Shown: positions 29,780 through 39,360 of the stretch, one piece after another | Layout: each line of letters starts with the position of its first letter | Numbering within the stretch: position 1 is the stretch's first letter | Assembly: GCF_004297875.1 (NCBI RefSeq) | Contig: NZ_SCSK01000047.1 | Coordinates: 1 to 64,000 of the forward strand | Direction of reading: 5' to 3' | From: Pandoraea sp. | GTDB taxonomy: Bacteria > Pseudomonadota > Gammaproteobacteria > Burkholderiales > Burkholderiaceae | DNA length: 64,000 nucleotides | Notes under the pieces: generated by a model | What the model was told of the DNA's origin: nothing | Database searches by the model: none | Seen by the model: only the letters and a program-made list of their open reading frames with translations | Translations under genes and position numbers: made by a program

Positions 29780-30751
29780 TTGTCATTCGCTTCGCTTTTC
29801 ATTCCCGCGATTCACCGCTCGGCGCAGCCTCGCGAGCTGCTCGGGATCGACATCGGCGACGTCATGGTGCGACTGGTGGCGCTTGCGCGCAATGGTGGCG
29901 AATTCTCGTTGCAGCACATCGGTGAGATCACATTACCCGCGGGCGCGATGGCAGGCGGGCGGGCCGTTCAATTCGATGCGGTCGTCGCGGCATTGCAGCA
30001 ATGGGCGGGGCCGCGGACGTGGCCGCCCGTGGTGTTGGCAATGCCGGAACATCAATTGGTGCGGCAGCGGATGTCGTCGATCTGGCACCTGGCCGAGCCC
30101 GCGATCGAGGCCAGCGCGGCCCGTCTGCTCGGCGGCGACGCGATGTCCGTGCGGTATGACGTGGTGAGCTCCAGTGTACGCCCGCATGGCAAGCGTGATC
30201 GGCGGCTGCTGATCGCCGCGCTCGACGATTGTGTCGATGAACGTGCGGCCGTCGCGGAGGCTGCATGCCTGAAACCGCACGCGATCGACGCCGAGCGTCT
30301 GGCGGTTCAGCGTGCCTTCGGCCATGCGCAGTCCGCCACAGGCGAGCCTGCCGGCACCTCTGGCGGCCTGTTGGTCGTGGATGGCAGCGGCGCCTATCTC
30401 TCGGTGTTTAGCGGACCGCAGTTGGTTGCGGAGCGGATTTTGCCGTATGAAGACGTCGTTGCGAATTCCGTTGATGGCGACGACACGACACGTTGGCTTG
30501 CGGCAGGCGAGAGTGTGACTCAGGTCTTGACACGGTTGCCGGCGACCGTCAGCACGCTTTGGCTGGCTGGCGAAGGCTCGGGGCAAGTCGGCCTGGATCA
30601 GGCGATTGAGCAAGTCACACGGTTGCCAACCAAGAGCTTCGATCCATTTGCGATGTTGCCGCGGGCGGGAGGCGTCGCCTTGCCCCCGGTGACGCAACGC
30701 TCCGCTTACGCCGTGGCCTGCGGCTTGGCGATGCACGACATTGTTTCATGA
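29780..30751 (+). CDS. pilM: Type IV pilus assembly protein PilM-like
   Basis: PilM is an actin-like cytoplasmic ATPase that binds the N-terminal tail of PilN and links the alignment subcomplex to the motor. The 323-residue product has LGIDIGDVMVRLVAL, the phosphate-1 motif of the fold, and a weak second motif LLVVDGSGAYLSVF. It is short for the family (about 350) and diverged, so I assign it partly from context. The likely start is TTG at 29780, 10 bases after CGGAG; no ATG fits. The stop overlaps pilN (ATGA). Confidence 0.82.
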   Translation: MSFASLFIPAIHRSAQPRELLGIDIGDVMVRLVALARNGGEFSLQHIGEITLPAGAMAGGRAVQFDAVVAALQQWAGPRTWPPVVLAMPEHQLVRQRMSSIWHLAEPAIEASAARLLGGDAMSVRYDVVSSSVRPHGKRDRRLLIAALDDCVDERAAVAEAACLKPHAIDAERLAVQRAFGHAQSATGEPAGTSGGLLVVDGSGAYLSVFSGPQLVAERILPYEDVVANSVDGDDTTRWLAAGESVTQVLTRLPATVSTLWLAGEGSGQVGLDQAIEQVTRLPTKSFDPFAMLPRAGGVALPPVTQRSAYAVACGLAMHDIVS

Positions 30752-31386
30752 CGTCGGCCAATCTGCTGCCGTCGCGGGCGCAACGACGATCGATGCGCCG
30801 CACCCGCCTGAAGCGTGTCTTGCTGATTTCCGCAGTGAGCGGTCTGGCCATCTCGGCGGTCGCCTGGGCAGCGCTCGAGCGGCGCATTGTTCGGCAGGAT
30901 CTGCGTAACGATTTCGTCAGAGAAGCCTTGGCCGAGCTGCAACCGCCATTGCGGGAGCGTCTTCGAATGGAGAAAGCCATCGAGCAATATGAACAGCGGG
31001 TAAACCGGTTACAGCGCTTGACTGCGCTGCGGCCGCCTTGGGGGAGCATCTTTGCCGATTTGGCGAAATCCACGCCGCCGACCATGCATCTTCAGACAAT
31101 ACGCTATCAAGCCGGGCAACTGAGCTTGTCCGGACGCGCCGACACGCAGGCCGCAATTTTGCAATACCAGCGACGACTTGGCGACCTGCTCTGGGGAGCC
31201 GATACGTCGCTCGTCGAAACCAAGGCCGTGGTCGATGCGACTGGCGCGTCCGGCTTCGCATTTGAAATTCATATTCTCATGAGGCCGCCCGCCCCAGATC
31301 GGACGGGTGCCGAAACGAGCCTCGCGTTGTCTCGCGATGTCTTGCCGCCGAGCGGCAACAGTACGAATCGATTGCCTTGGTCATGA
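30748..31386 (+). CDS. pilN: Type IV pilus assembly protein PilN-like
   Basis: PilN is a bitopic inner-membrane protein that pairs with PilO and holds PilM through its N-terminal tail. The 212-residue product has the tail motif NLLPSR (residues 5-10), one membrane segment (about 25-45), a coiled-coil region (LRERLRMEKAIEQYEQRVNR) and a ferredoxin-like periplasmic domain. The Pro/Ser-rich tail after residue 185 is not part of the usual domain. ATGA overlaps on both sides imply tight coupling. Confidence 0.85.
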   Translation: MTSANLLPSRAQRRSMRRTRLKRVLLISAVSGLAISAVAWAALERRIVRQDLRNDFVREALAELQPPLRERLRMEKAIEQYEQRVNRLQRLTALRPPWGSIFADLAKSTPPTMHLQTIRYQAGQLSLSGRADTQAAILQYQRRLGDLLWGADTSLVETKAVVDATGASGFAFEIHILMRPPAPDRTGAETSLALSRDVLPPSGNSTNRLPWS

Positions 31387-32039
31387 GAGTACAGTTTTTG
31401 CTTGCCGCGCGCCGCATGCGGTCTATGACGAACCTTGCGCGCACCGCACCAAGCGACTGGCCGGCGTTCGCGCAGTACGGGCTTGGACTTGTCGTTTGCT
31501 TCATGACAGGTATGCTGGCGTGGTCGGTGGTAGCGGAGTCGCGGCGCAAGTCGCTCACCGCGTACGAACAGCAGGAGATGGCGCTCAAAGCGACATATCG
31601 CCAACAGGCCATGCAGGTGGCGGGGCTGGGATCATGGCGTGACCAGCATGCTGCGATGACCGCCAGGGCGAGCGCATTGCGCGATCGCTTGCCTGGCGAC
31701 GCCGACAGTGAGCGATTACTCGAGACGCTGCATCGACTCGGTCAGGCGCACCGAGTGCAGCTTGAGTCGATTCGACCGGGCAAGCCTGAAACGAAAAATC
31801 ACCTGATCGTTGTGCCGTTCGAGATTCACGCCGCCGGCCGATATCATGGCATCGCGGGTTTTCTCTCCGAGCTGGCTGGCTTGCCGCGCGTTGTCGCTTT
31901 CAGCGCATTGCATATCTCCGCGTTGCCCCAGCATGAGGCCGTCAATCATCTGCCGCCCGAGCTTCGCCTTACTCTCACGGCGCACGCCTATGGGGATCCC
32001 TCATCGTTGCCGACCGCGGTTGCCGAGGTGCCGAGATGA
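31383..32039 (+). CDS. pilO: Type IV pilus assembly protein PilO-like
   Basis: PilO heterodimerises with PilN in the periplasm and helps determine pilus dynamics or secretin alignment. The 218-residue product has one membrane segment (about residues 35-55), a coiled coil (ESRRKSLTAYEQQEMALKAT) and a C-terminal ferredoxin-like fold ending GRYHGIAGFLSELAGLPRVV, a PilO hallmark. The start overlaps the pilN stop (ATGA). Confidence 0.87.
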   Translation: MRVQFLLAARRMRSMTNLARTAPSDWPAFAQYGLGLVVCFMTGMLAWSVVAESRRKSLTAYEQQEMALKATYRQQAMQVAGLGSWRDQHAAMTARASALRDRLPGDADSERLLETLHRLGQAHRVQLESIRPGKPETKNHLIVVPFEIHAAGRYHGIAGFLSELAGLPRVVAFSALHISALPQHEAVNHLPPELRLTLTAHAYGDPSSLPTAVAEVPR

Positions 32040-32581
32040 TTCCGCAATACTGGGCAAGGGATCGATTGTCACGATTTGTCGCGTTGCTTGGCGTCGCGTT
32101 GTGCGGGTGTCGCGCTGAACCCTTGGCTGGCTTGCGGGAGTGGCACGCAGATGCCATTCAGGCGGCAGCGCAAAGTCCGCAACCCGCGCTGCCGGCGCTG
32201 GCTGAATTGCCGGCGACTGCGGCGCGGATGCAGCTCGCCGGTGAGCTACCGGATCCATTTTTCGTAGGGCGGGGAACGCCGCCTCGGGCCGCGCCGGCAC
32301 CGGGCGCTCGCCGGACGGCGCCGCCGCGTGGGGCGTTGACCGCGACGTCGCCCGATGAAATCCAGTTGATCGGGACGCTGCGCCGAGGTGCTCGCAGTGT
32401 CGCTCTGCTGCTCGTGGGCAACGTCGTGCATCATGTGGCACCAGGACATTCGGTGGGTGGTGATCAGTGGCTCGTCTCGGCGATCCATGACGATGTTGTC
32501 GAATTGCGGCAAGTCGCCGGGGAGCAGGAGAGCCGACCGCTCGCGACATACCGCCTGACCATGGTCGACGGCGTACCATGA
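32036..32581 (+). CDS. pilP: Type IV pilus lipoprotein PilP-like
   Basis: PilP is a lipoprotein bridging PilN/PilO to the secretin PilQ. The 181-residue product has a signal peptide with probable lipidation at Cys25 (LCGC), a disordered Ala/Pro-rich linker, and the beta-domain with IQLIGTLRRGARSVALLLV and the typical terminal pattern [11 protein letters not shown]. Overlaps neighbours by ATGA on both sides. Confidence 0.86.
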   Translation: MIPQYWARDRLSRFVALLGVALCGCRAEPLAGLREWHADAIQAAAQSPQPALPALAELPATAARMQLAGELPDPFFVGRGTPPRAAPAPGARRTAPPRGALTATSPDEIQLIGTLRRGARSVALLLVGNVVHHVAPGHSVGGDQWLVSAIHDDVVELRQVAGEQESRPLATYRLTMVDGVP

Positions 32582-34011
32582 TCACAACAGCGCCGACCGG
32601 AAAGCGCCGGAGGGCGATTGGCCGGTGGCTTTGCATCGCGCTGGCCTGGCCTGCCATGGCCTTCGCCGGCACGGAGACGCAAGCCCGCGATCAAGCACCG
32701 CCTGCGCTGAACGACGGGCGCCTGACGCTGAATTTACGCGGTGCGCCAGTCGCGGCCGTATTGCGCGCGTATGCCGATCTGGTTGGCGCCAATGTAGCGA
32801 TCGGCGAGGGCGTGAATGGACGTGTGACGCTGCGCGCCAGGCAGATGTCCGCCGATCAGGTGCTGGATTTCATGTTGGATACCCAGCACCTGGCGATGCG
32901 GACCTTTGGCAACGTGATGTGGATCGTTCCTCGCGACGAATTGGCTGCGCGCGACAAGCAAAAGGTCGAGGCGGCCCTGCAGGCTGGTGATCTAGTGCCG
33001 CTTGCCAGCCAAGGCTTTCAACTGAATTATCAAAAAGCGGCGGAGTTGCGCAAAATCCTTGTCGGGGAGGCAGGACACCGAATGCTGTCTAAGCGCGGCA
33101 CGGTCGCTGCCGACACGCGCACCAACCAATTGTTCGTTACCGACGTGCCCGCCAAGCTGACGGAAGTTGCTGATCTGATCGAGCGGGTCGACGTGCCCGT
33201 ACGGCAAGTGCTGATCGAGGCGCGCATCGTCGAAGCCGACGACCGGTTCAGCCGCAACCTGGGCGTCAAATTGGGATTTGCCCGCGCATCTGTGCCCGGA
33301 GAGACGCCGCCGGCAGGCAATAGTGCCTTCAAGGCTGGCCCCGATGGCCCTGTCCCCAACCATCATTTTCTTGATCTGCCCGCTACGGGCATCAACGGCT
33401 TTGTCGCGCCGTCGTTGGCGATCACCTTATTCGGGCGTGCCGCGCATCGTTTGCTTCAGCTCGAACTGTCGGCGCTGGAGGCCGACGGAGACGGCAAAAT
33501 CATTTCCAGTCCACGCGTCGTTACCGCAGACAAAGTGCAAGCCGTGATAGAGCAGGGTACCGAACTGCCATATCAGGTTTCGGCTGGCAACGGGATTACC
33601 ACGATTCAATTCCGTCAGGCCAAACTTCGCCTCGAAGTGACACCGCAGATTACTCCCGAGGGACAGGTCGTGATGAACGTCGACGTCAACAAGGATAGCG
33701 TGGGCCAGCAAACGGCGAACGGTTACGCCATTGACACCAAGCACGTGCGCACGCAAGTTCTGGTCGAAAACGGGGGAACTGTTGCCATTGGCGGCATTTA
33801 TCAGGAGGAAGAGCGGAAAACGATCACGCAGGTCCCTGTGCTGGGTAATTTACCGGTGCTCGGGGCGCTGTTTCGAAATCAGGCCGACGTTCGCAATCGG
33901 CGCGAATTGCTGGTGTTCATCACACCGAGCATCGTGGAGCAGGCGCCCGCCTCCGGAGCGCGGGATGCGGGATCGCCTGGGGGCTCACAGGGTGTACAGA
34001 ACCCGGTATGA
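32578..34011 (+). CDS. pilQ: Short type IV pilus secretin PilQ-like (HofQ type)
   Basis: PilQ forms the outer-membrane ring through which the pilus or DNA-uptake pseudopilus passes. The 477-residue product has a signal peptide (cleaved near AMAFAG), a secretin/TonB short N-terminal domain ([20 protein letters not shown]), one N1-type domain ([17 protein letters not shown] at its end) and the secretin core with [16 protein letters not shown]. It lacks the AMIN domains of full PilQ (about 700 residues), so it resembles HofQ. Stop overlaps aroK. Confidence 0.9.
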   Translation: MITTAPTGKRRRAIGRWLCIALAWPAMAFAGTETQARDQAPPALNDGRLTLNLRGAPVAAVLRAYADLVGANVAIGEGVNGRVTLRARQMSADQVLDFMLDTQHLAMRTFGNVMWIVPRDELAARDKQKVEAALQAGDLVPLASQGFQLNYQKAAELRKILVGEAGHRMLSKRGTVAADTRTNQLFVTDVPAKLTEVADLIERVDVPVRQVLIEARIVEADDRFSRNLGVKLGFARASVPGETPPAGNSAFKAGPDGPVPNHHFLDLPATGINGFVAPSLAITLFGRAAHRLLQLELSALEADGDGKIISSPRVVTADKVQAVIEQGTELPYQVSAGNGITTIQFRQAKLRLEVTPQITPEGQVVMNVDVNKDSVGQQTANGYAIDTKHVRTQVLVENGGTVAIGGIYQEEERKTITQVPVLGNLPVLGALFRNQADVRNRRELLVFITPSIVEQAPASGARDAGSPGGSQGVQNPV

Positions 34012-34634
34012 TGCCGGAAATGGAATCTTTGTCGCACGAATCGATGCAAGGGAATGTTTTTTTCGTCGGGCTCATGGGCGCTGGCAAAACCACTGTCGGC
34101 CGATGGGTGGCGCGGCGTCTTGGCCGCCCCTTTTTCGATTCCGATCACGAAATCGAAGCGAAAACGGGCGTGCGCATCCCGGTCATCTTCGAACACGAGG
34201 GGGAAGCGGGGTTTCGCGTGCGCGAAGCCCAGGTAATCGATGAGTTGACCCAGTACAACGGCATTGTGCTGGCCACCGGCGGGGGGGCCGTGCTCAACCC
34301 GGAAAACCGCCTGCACCTGAAGAATCGTGGCATCGTAGTGTATCTGCGCGCCAATCCGCATGACCTTTGGCTGCGAACCCGTCGCGACAGGAATCGCCCG
34401 CTGCTTCAGACCAGTGACCCGCGAGCCAGACTCGAGCAACTCTATGCCGAGCGCGATCCGCTCTACCGCGAGTGCGCTCATTTTGTCATCGAGACGGGCC
34501 GCCCGAGCATTAACGCATTGGTTCACATGGTATTGATGCAGCTCGAAATGGCCGGCATTCACGCCTCGCCGGCAGTCGATTCTCCAAGCGCTTCGGAAGA
34601 TCACGCCGAGAATCAGCCGAAGGCCGGCGAATAG
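34008..34634 (+). CDS. aroK: Shikimate kinase
   Basis: AroK phosphorylates shikimate with ATP in the aromatic amino-acid pathway. The 208-residue product has Walker [12 protein letters not shown] (residues 21-31), the shikimate site around FFDSDHEIE and GGGAV, and the lid Arg in RDRNRPLLQ. Several ATGs lie near the start (34008, 34011, 34020, 34044); 34008 gives an ATGA overlap with pilQ. A Ser/Ala-rich tail of about 30 residues extends the usual 175. Confidence 0.95.
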   Translation: MMPEMESLSHESMQGNVFFVGLMGAGKTTVGRWVARRLGRPFFDSDHEIEAKTGVRIPVIFEHEGEAGFRVREAQVIDELTQYNGIVLATGGGAVLNPENRLHLKNRGIVVYLRANPHDLWLRTRRDRNRPLLQTSDPRARLEQLYAERDPLYRECAHFVIETGRPSINALVHMVLMQLEMAGIHASPAVDSPSASEDHAENQPKAGE

Positions 34635-34663
34635 GCGTGGGCAAACGCGGCATAATAGCGCTC

Positions 34664-35740
34664 ATGACGACGCTAAAACTTGACCTTGGGCAGCGCAGTT
34701 ACCCCATCCATATCGGCACCGGCCTGCTCGATCAGCCGGAGTTGTTTGCTCCCCATGTGGCTGGCCGCCAAGCGGTTATCGTAACCAACACCACCGTCGA
34801 GCCGCTCTACGCGGCTCGTCTGGTTCGCACGCTCGAAGCACTCGGCAAGCAGGTGCGCACCGTCGTACTGCCTGACGGCGAGGCTTACAAGAACTGGCAG
34901 ACCCTGAATCAGATATTCGACGGCATGCTGGCGTCTCAGGCGGATCGCAAGACCACGCTGGTCGCGCTGGGAGGGGGCGTAGTCGGTGACATGACGGGTT
35001 TTGCCGCCGCCTGCTATATGCGCGGCGTGCCATTCGTCCAGGTGCCGACGACACTGCTGGCCCAGGTCGATTCATCGGTGGGCGGCAAGACGGGCATCAA
35101 CCATCCGCTGGGCAAGAATATGATCGGCGCGTTCTGGCAGCCCAACGCGGTGATTGCCGATGTGAGCACGCTGGCGAGCCTGCCGCCGCGCGAGTTGGCC
35201 GCGGGCATGGCCGAAGTGGTCAAGCATGGCGCAATTGCCGACGCGGAGTTTTTTGCCTGGATCGAGGCGCATATCGATGCGCTCAACGGCGGCGATGTCG
35301 ACGCGCTTGTTCATGCTGTGCGCCGTTCGTGCGAAATCAAGGCGGGCGTCGTTGCGCGCGACGAGCGCGAGGGTGGTTTGCGCGCCATTTTGAATTTCGG
35401 CCACACTTTTGGTCATGCCATCGAGGCCGGGTTGGGTTATGGCGCCTGGCTGCACGGCGAGGCGGTTGGATGCGGCATGGTGATGGCGGCCGATCTGTCC
35501 TCCCGCATAGGATTGACGCCAGCCGACTTGACCGAGCGGATGGCAGCACTGGTGGAGGCCGCCCACTTGCCCATCAAGGGGCCCGCGCTCGGCGAAGACC
35601 GTTACATCGAACTGATGCATGTCGACAAAAAAGCGGAGGGTGGCGAAATCCGCTTCGTGCTGCTTAACCGCTTGGGCGATGCCGTCGTCACTGTCGTGCC
35701 CGATGAGGCTTTGCGTGCGACATTGCGTTCCAGTGTCTAA
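34664..35740 (+). CDS. aroB: 3-dehydroquinate synthase
   Basis: AroB converts DAHP to 3-dehydroquinate using NAD and a zinc ion. The 358-residue product contains the NAD-binding [19 protein letters not shown], the [20 protein letters not shown] active-site block, and the zinc ligands in [12 protein letters not shown] and the preceding glutamate. ATG 34664 is used; GTG 34637 would add nine non-homologous residues. Thirty bases after aroK, so one operon with two pathway steps. Confidence 0.97.
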   Translation: MTTLKLDLGQRSYPIHIGTGLLDQPELFAPHVAGRQAVIVTNTTVEPLYAARLVRTLEALGKQVRTVVLPDGEAYKNWQTLNQIFDGMLASQADRKTTLVALGGGVVGDMTGFAAACYMRGVPFVQVPTTLLAQVDSSVGGKTGINHPLGKNMIGAFWQPNAVIADVSTLASLPPRELAAGMAEVVKHGAIADAEFFAWIEAHIDALNGGDVDALVHAVRRSCEIKAGVVARDEREGGLRAILNFGHTFGHAIEAGLGYGAWLHGEAVGCGMVMAADLSSRIGLTPADLTERMAALVEAAHLPIKGPALGEDRYIELMHVDKKAEGGEIRFVLLNRLGDAVVTVVPDEALRATLRSSV

Positions 35741-35766
35741 ACAGCTGGACTCGCCGGAGTTGGCGC

Positions 35767-36900
35767 ATGAATGACATTGAGATCATGCTGGCCCCCTATG
35801 CTGCCAGATCCGGGACATCGCGGGGCCGTTCGCATCCTGAGCCGGCCCCGGCAACACGCAGTGAATTTCAGCGCGACCGCGACCGTATTATTCACTCCAC
35901 TGCCTTTCGGCGCCTCGAATACAAGACCCAGGTTTTTGTCAATCATGAAGGCGATCTGTTCCGCACACGCCTGACGCACAGCCTTGAAGTCGCCCAGATT
36001 GCCCGTTCGATTGCCCGCAACCTGCGCGCTAACGAAGATCTGACCGAGGCCATTGCGCTGGCTCACGATCTCGGCCACACGCCGTTCGGTCATGCCGGGC
36101 AGGACGCGCTGAATGCCTGCATGCGCGAGAACGGCGGATTCGAGCACAACCTGCAAAGCCTGACCGTTGTCGATGAATTGGAGGAGTGTTATGGCGCCTT
36201 CAATGGGCTGAACCTGACTTTCGAGACTCGCGAGGGCATTCTCAAACACTGTTCCCGGGCCAATGCCGTGACGCTTGGTGCGCTCGGCGAGCGTTTCCTG
36301 ACTGGCCGGCAGCCCGGTATCGAAGCCCAGATTGCGAATCTGGCCGATGAGATTGCCTACAACAATCACGATATCGATGATGGCTTGCGTTCGGGGCTGA
36401 TAAGTCTGGAACAGCTCGATGAAGTGTCGCTATGGCGAAGATTTTGCGAGCAGGCCCGCGCAGCGTATCCGGATCTTTCCGGCCGTCGGTTGGTGCACGA
36501 AACGACGCGGCGCATTATCAACGCGCTGATTGTCGATTTGATCGCGGCGACCGAAGCGTGCATCCGGCAAGCGGCCCCGGCCACGCCGGACGACGTCAGA
36601 GGCGCGCCCGCGCTGGTCACCTTCGGTGCGGCGATGCGCGAAGAGGCGGGGCAACTCAAGCGGTTTCTGTTCGACAACCTGTACCGGCACTACGTCGTGA
36701 TGCGCATGAGCCGCAAGGCGCAGCGAATCGTCACGGAACTGTTCGATGCGTTTATGGACGATCCGCGCCTGCTGCCGCCGCAATATCGCACGCAGGATTT
36801 GACGCAACAGCCGCGGTGGATTGCTCATTATGTGGCAGGCATGACTGACCGCTACGCAATCCGCGAATATCGGCGGCTGTTTTCCGTTGACCCGGTCTAG
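35767..36900 (+). CDS. Deoxyguanosinetriphosphate triphosphohydrolase-like protein
   Basis: An HD-domain dNTP triphosphohydrolase, removing PPP from dNTPs and so limiting nucleotide pools. The 377-residue product shows [20 protein letters not shown], the metal-binding histidine in [12 protein letters not shown] and the HD pair in [15 protein letters not shown]. It matches the short bacterial dgt-like type 2 class rather than the 505-residue E. coli Dgt, so the nucleotide preferred is uncertain. It follows aroB by 26 bases. Confidence 0.92.
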   Translation: MNDIEIMLAPYAARSGTSRGRSHPEPAPATRSEFQRDRDRIIHSTAFRRLEYKTQVFVNHEGDLFRTRLTHSLEVAQIARSIARNLRANEDLTEAIALAHDLGHTPFGHAGQDALNACMRENGGFEHNLQSLTVVDELEECYGAFNGLNLTFETREGILKHCSRANAVTLGALGERFLTGRQPGIEAQIANLADEIAYNNHDIDDGLRSGLISLEQLDEVSLWRRFCEQARAAYPDLSGRRLVHETTRRIINALIVDLIAATEACIRQAAPATPDDVRGAPALVTFGAAMREEAGQLKRFLFDNLYRHYVVMRMSRKAQRIVTELFDAFMDDPRLLPPQYRTQDLTQQPRWIAHYVAGMTDRYAIREYRRLFSVDPV

Positions 36901-36957
36901 CACACGATCAGGTCCTCGGGCGGTGAAATCTCACGCCGACTCGAGATCAACCGATCG

Positions 36958-37332
36958 CTAGGAGCGACCGGCGACAAAGCCGAGCAACAGCGCGAAGCCG
37001 GCCACCAGACCGATCGTTTGCCATGGCCGGTCGTGCACATAGGTATCGGCCTCATGCCAGGCGAAATCGGCTTTGCGGCGTAAACGGGTGCGCGCGTCGC
37101 CAAAATCCTCGCGTGCCGAAGCGAGCTTGCCGCGCAGCGCCTCGCGTAACTGGTCGATGTCAGCATCCTTGCCGTGCTGCAGGGCAAACTCCAGGTCGTC
37201 GAGCAGGTCGCGCACGCGATCCGCGACGTCGTCGCCGGCCCTGCGCGTGGCTCGCGCTAATTTGCGCCCGACGTATCGGGCGTCATCCATGCCCTCTTCA
37301 AGCGCGTGATTGGCTTTGGCAGAAATATTCAT
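36958..37332 (-). CDS. YqjD/ElaB/DUF883 family membrane-anchored protein
   Basis: Family members in E. coli are ribosome-associated inner-membrane proteins made in stationary phase. The 124-residue product has a long, charged helical stretch (about residues 5-95, DDLEFALQHGKDADIDQLRE), then one C-terminal hydrophobic segment IGLVAGFALLLGFVAGR with Gly spacing typical of the family. A strong GAGAGGGAG ribosome-binding site lies before the ATG. The function here is not established. It is convergent with the dgt-like gene. Confidence 0.85.
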   Translation of the reverse strand: MNISAKANHALEEGMDDARYVGRKLARATRRAGDDVADRVRDLLDDLEFALQHGKDADIDQLREALRGKLASAREDFGDARTRLRRKADFAWHEADTYVHDRPWQTIGLVAGFALLLGFVAGRS

Positions 37333-37462
37333 GGCAAGCTCCCTCTCAGATTGAGAATAATCCCCGACGATTTAAGCCAGTACCTTTTGTATTCGTCAGA
37401 TTATGTGGGAGCGAACGCTGAGCGTATACCCGATGAGCAATATTTGCTGATCCAGATCATGC

Positions 37463-37491
37463 AAAACGCCGCCTCTCGGCGGCGTTTTTTT
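37463..37491. terminator. Bidirectional intrinsic terminator downstream of the first ompW-family gene
   Basis: AAAACGCCGCC (37463-37473), loop TCTC, GGCGGCGTTTT with T-run to 37491. U-tracts exist on both strands: seven T on the plus strand and four on the minus. It probably ends the minus-strand ompW-family transcript whose stop is 23 bases away. Confidence 0.85.
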
Positions 37492-37514
37492 CTTGCTTGG
37501 GGCGAGTTGCCGGG

Positions 37515-38234
37515 TCAGAAACGATAGCCGATCGACAGGAAGGTTACGAACGGATCGAGCTTGAGTTTCGTGGTGCTTACCACGGGGCCGGCCGGTGTAC
37601 TGGTGGTAAGCGTTGCCTTGGTGCTGAACGGCAGGTACGAAATCGAAAAACCTGCTGACCAGTGCTTGTCGAAATTGTAGGTCAGGCCGGCATTGAAGAC
37701 CGGCGACCACGAGCTCGAGAGCTTTGCGCTCGTCGGCAAGGCGGTGGTCGTGCCCTGGCTGATCAATCCGCTGACTTGTTGCTGGAAGGCAGGATTCAGG
37801 TGAATATCCGAATACCAGATGTAACTTACCCCGAGGCCGAGGTAGGGGCGCAGCTTCGAGTGCGCATTGCCAAAGTAATACTTGAGTAAGAGCGCCGGGC
37901 TCCACTGCCGAGCGTCGCCAAGCGGGTTGATGGCGGGCGACGCCAGGATGCCTTGACCGCTCAGATGAAATTTCGGCGGAATCCCCATGACGGCCTCAGC
38001 CGCGATATTGTCCGTGAAGAAATGAGTGACCGTAAGCCCGAACGTATCGGCGTCATCAACGCTCGCGCCCGTGTTGGGAATCTGCGTACCATTGACGCTG
38101 AGCGGCTGGCTTGAATCCTGGGGTGCAATGTGAAACCAACCGGTGTTGACGACGGTGTCTCCAGCAGATTGTGCATAAGCGCCGGCAGTGGCAAACAGGG
38201 CAACGACCGCAAGGCAAAGATGCTTTAACTTCAT
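37515..38234 (-). CDS. OmpW family outer-membrane protein (copy 1)
   Basis: OmpW proteins are eight-stranded outer-membrane barrels thought to admit small hydrophobic compounds. The 239-residue product has a signal peptide cleaved after AYAQ, the family start GDTVVNTGWFHIAPQDSS, HFFTDNIAAEAVMGIPPKF, RPYLGLGVSYIWY, and the membrane-insertion end FLSIGYRF with terminal Phe. Preceded by AGGAGGAG. It is paralogous to the next gene (shared IAPQDSS, HFFTDNIAA, RQWSPALLL/VLQYYFG), suggesting a local duplication. Confidence 0.93.
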   Translation of the reverse strand: MKLKHLCLAVVALFATAGAYAQSAGDTVVNTGWFHIAPQDSSQPLSVNGTQIPNTGASVDDADTFGLTVTHFFTDNIAAEAVMGIPPKFHLSGQGILASPAINPLGDARQWSPALLLKYYFGNAHSKLRPYLGLGVSYIWYSDIHLNPAFQQQVSGLISQGTTTALPTSAKLSSSWSPVFNAGLTYNFDKHWSAGFSISYLPFSTKATLTTSTPAGPVVSTTKLKLDPFVTFLSIGYRF

Positions 38235-38268
38235 GGGATGCGCTCCTCCTAAAAATCTTTATTGTCGA

Positions 38269-38296
38269 AATATACGATGACCAAGAGTCTTGGCAA
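38269..38296 (-). promoter_or_regulatory. Promoter of ompW copy 1 with an inverted repeat in its spacer
   Basis: Read on the minus strand, TTGCCA (38296-38291) and TATATT (38274-38269) are 16 bases apart, each five of six consensus matches. The plus-strand sequence CCAAGAGTCTTGG (38281-38293) is a perfect 6-1-6 inverted repeat overlapping the -35 and the spacer, a plausible operator. Confidence 0.65.
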
Positions 38297-38405
38297 TTAT
38301 GCCGATCAGTTGGACTTATGAATAGCGTGAGGCTGGAGGACGTGCTCTAACGTTGTTAATGAGCCAAAATCAATGAATTCGGCTTCCGAATTGGCGATTT
38401 CGGTA

Positions 38406-38447
38406 CGATGCCCCGGCGCAATAATCGTCGATTGCGCCGGGGCATCG
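38406..38447. terminator. 17-bp stem downstream of ompW copy 2
   Basis: A perfect 17-bp inverted repeat (38406-38422 with 38431-38447), loop AATCGTCG, starts 12 bases beyond the stop of the minus-strand ompW copy 2. No U-tract follows on the minus strand. A smaller hairpin AATTCGG-CTT-CCGAATT (38376-38392) lies next in line. It may be a terminator of the U-less kind or a 3'-end stabiliser. Confidence 0.5.
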
Positions 38448-38459
38448 GGTAAGCACCGC

Positions 38460-39290
38460 CTAGAAGCGGTAACCGAGCGACAGGTAAGTGACGATCGGGT
38501 TGATTTTGATGTTGGCGTCGCTGGTTGACAGCACGGTGCCATCGGCAGCTTTGATTTTTATGGTTGCCGTTGTTTTGAGCGGCACATAGGAAACCGACGC
38601 GCTACCGAACCAGTGCTTATTGAAAGCGTATGATAATCCGGCATTGAAGACGGGTTCCCACGATGGCGACGAAGACGCTTCAACGGATGTCGGGCCGGTG
38701 CGGCCGGAGAGGGTCGTCAGCACACTGCCGAAGTTTTGATTCAGCTCATTCTCAAAATGTGGATTGAGCTGAATATTGGTAAAAAACGTGTAGCTGACGC
38801 CGACGCCGAGAAACGGTCGCAAACGGGATTGTGCCTCACCGAAATAATATTGCAGCACCAGTGCCGGGCTCCATTGCCTGACGCTACCCACGATCGGGTT
38901 GTTGTTGGGAGCGCCGATGTCGATACTCGACAGCGCGCCCGCGATGCCCGGGGGCGCGATCACGCCATGACCGGTCAATTGGAACGTGGGCGGAATGCCC
39001 GTGACCATTTGCGCGGCGATGTTATCCGTGAAAAAGTGCGTGAATACGAGAGCGGCCGTATCGCCGTTGCTCACGGACGCCCCGGTGCCAGGCGAGGTAA
39101 AGCTGGCGGGAACGACCAAAGGCGTGAGGAATTGTTGATTGACATTGGTCGTCATGGGGGAGCTGGAGTCCTGCGGGGCGATGTGCAGCCAGCCGAAATT
39201 CACCATGTTGTCGCCCGCCTGCTGAGCGTGTGCTGTGCCGATCGAGATGGCGAATGCCGTCATCACGGACATCAAGATCCGTATTTTCAT
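38460..39290 (-). CDS. OmpW family outer-membrane protein (copy 2)
   Basis: A second eight-stranded barrel of the OmpW family, 276 residues. It has a signal peptide ending TAHAQ, then GDNMVNFGWLHIAPQDSS, FTHFFTDNIAAQMVTGIPP, RPFLGVGVSYTFF and the end YLSLGYRF. Compared with copy 1 it has about 30 extra residues, mainly in the first and a middle loop (surface loops by family topology). ATG 39290 follows AGGA; the ATG at 39338 is rejected since the signal peptide starts at 39290. Likely promoter on the minus strand: TTTCCA (39356-39351), 17 bases, CATAAT (39333-39328). Confidence 0.92.
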   Translation of the reverse strand: MKIRILMSVMTAFAISIGTAHAQQAGDNMVNFGWLHIAPQDSSSPMTTNVNQQFLTPLVVPASFTSPGTGASVSNGDTAALVFTHFFTDNIAAQMVTGIPPTFQLTGHGVIAPPGIAGALSSIDIGAPNNNPIVGSVRQWSPALVLQYYFGEAQSRLRPFLGVGVSYTFFTNIQLNPHFENELNQNFGSVLTTLSGRTGPTSVEASSSPSWEPVFNAGLSYAFNKHWFGSASVSYVPLKTTATIKIKAADGTVLSTSDANIKINPIVTYLSLGYRF

Positions 39291-39360
39291 TTGTCGTCCT
39301 CCCAGACATGTCATTTGATTTTTGGGCATTATGCACACGGATTTTATTCTTGGAAAAGCA

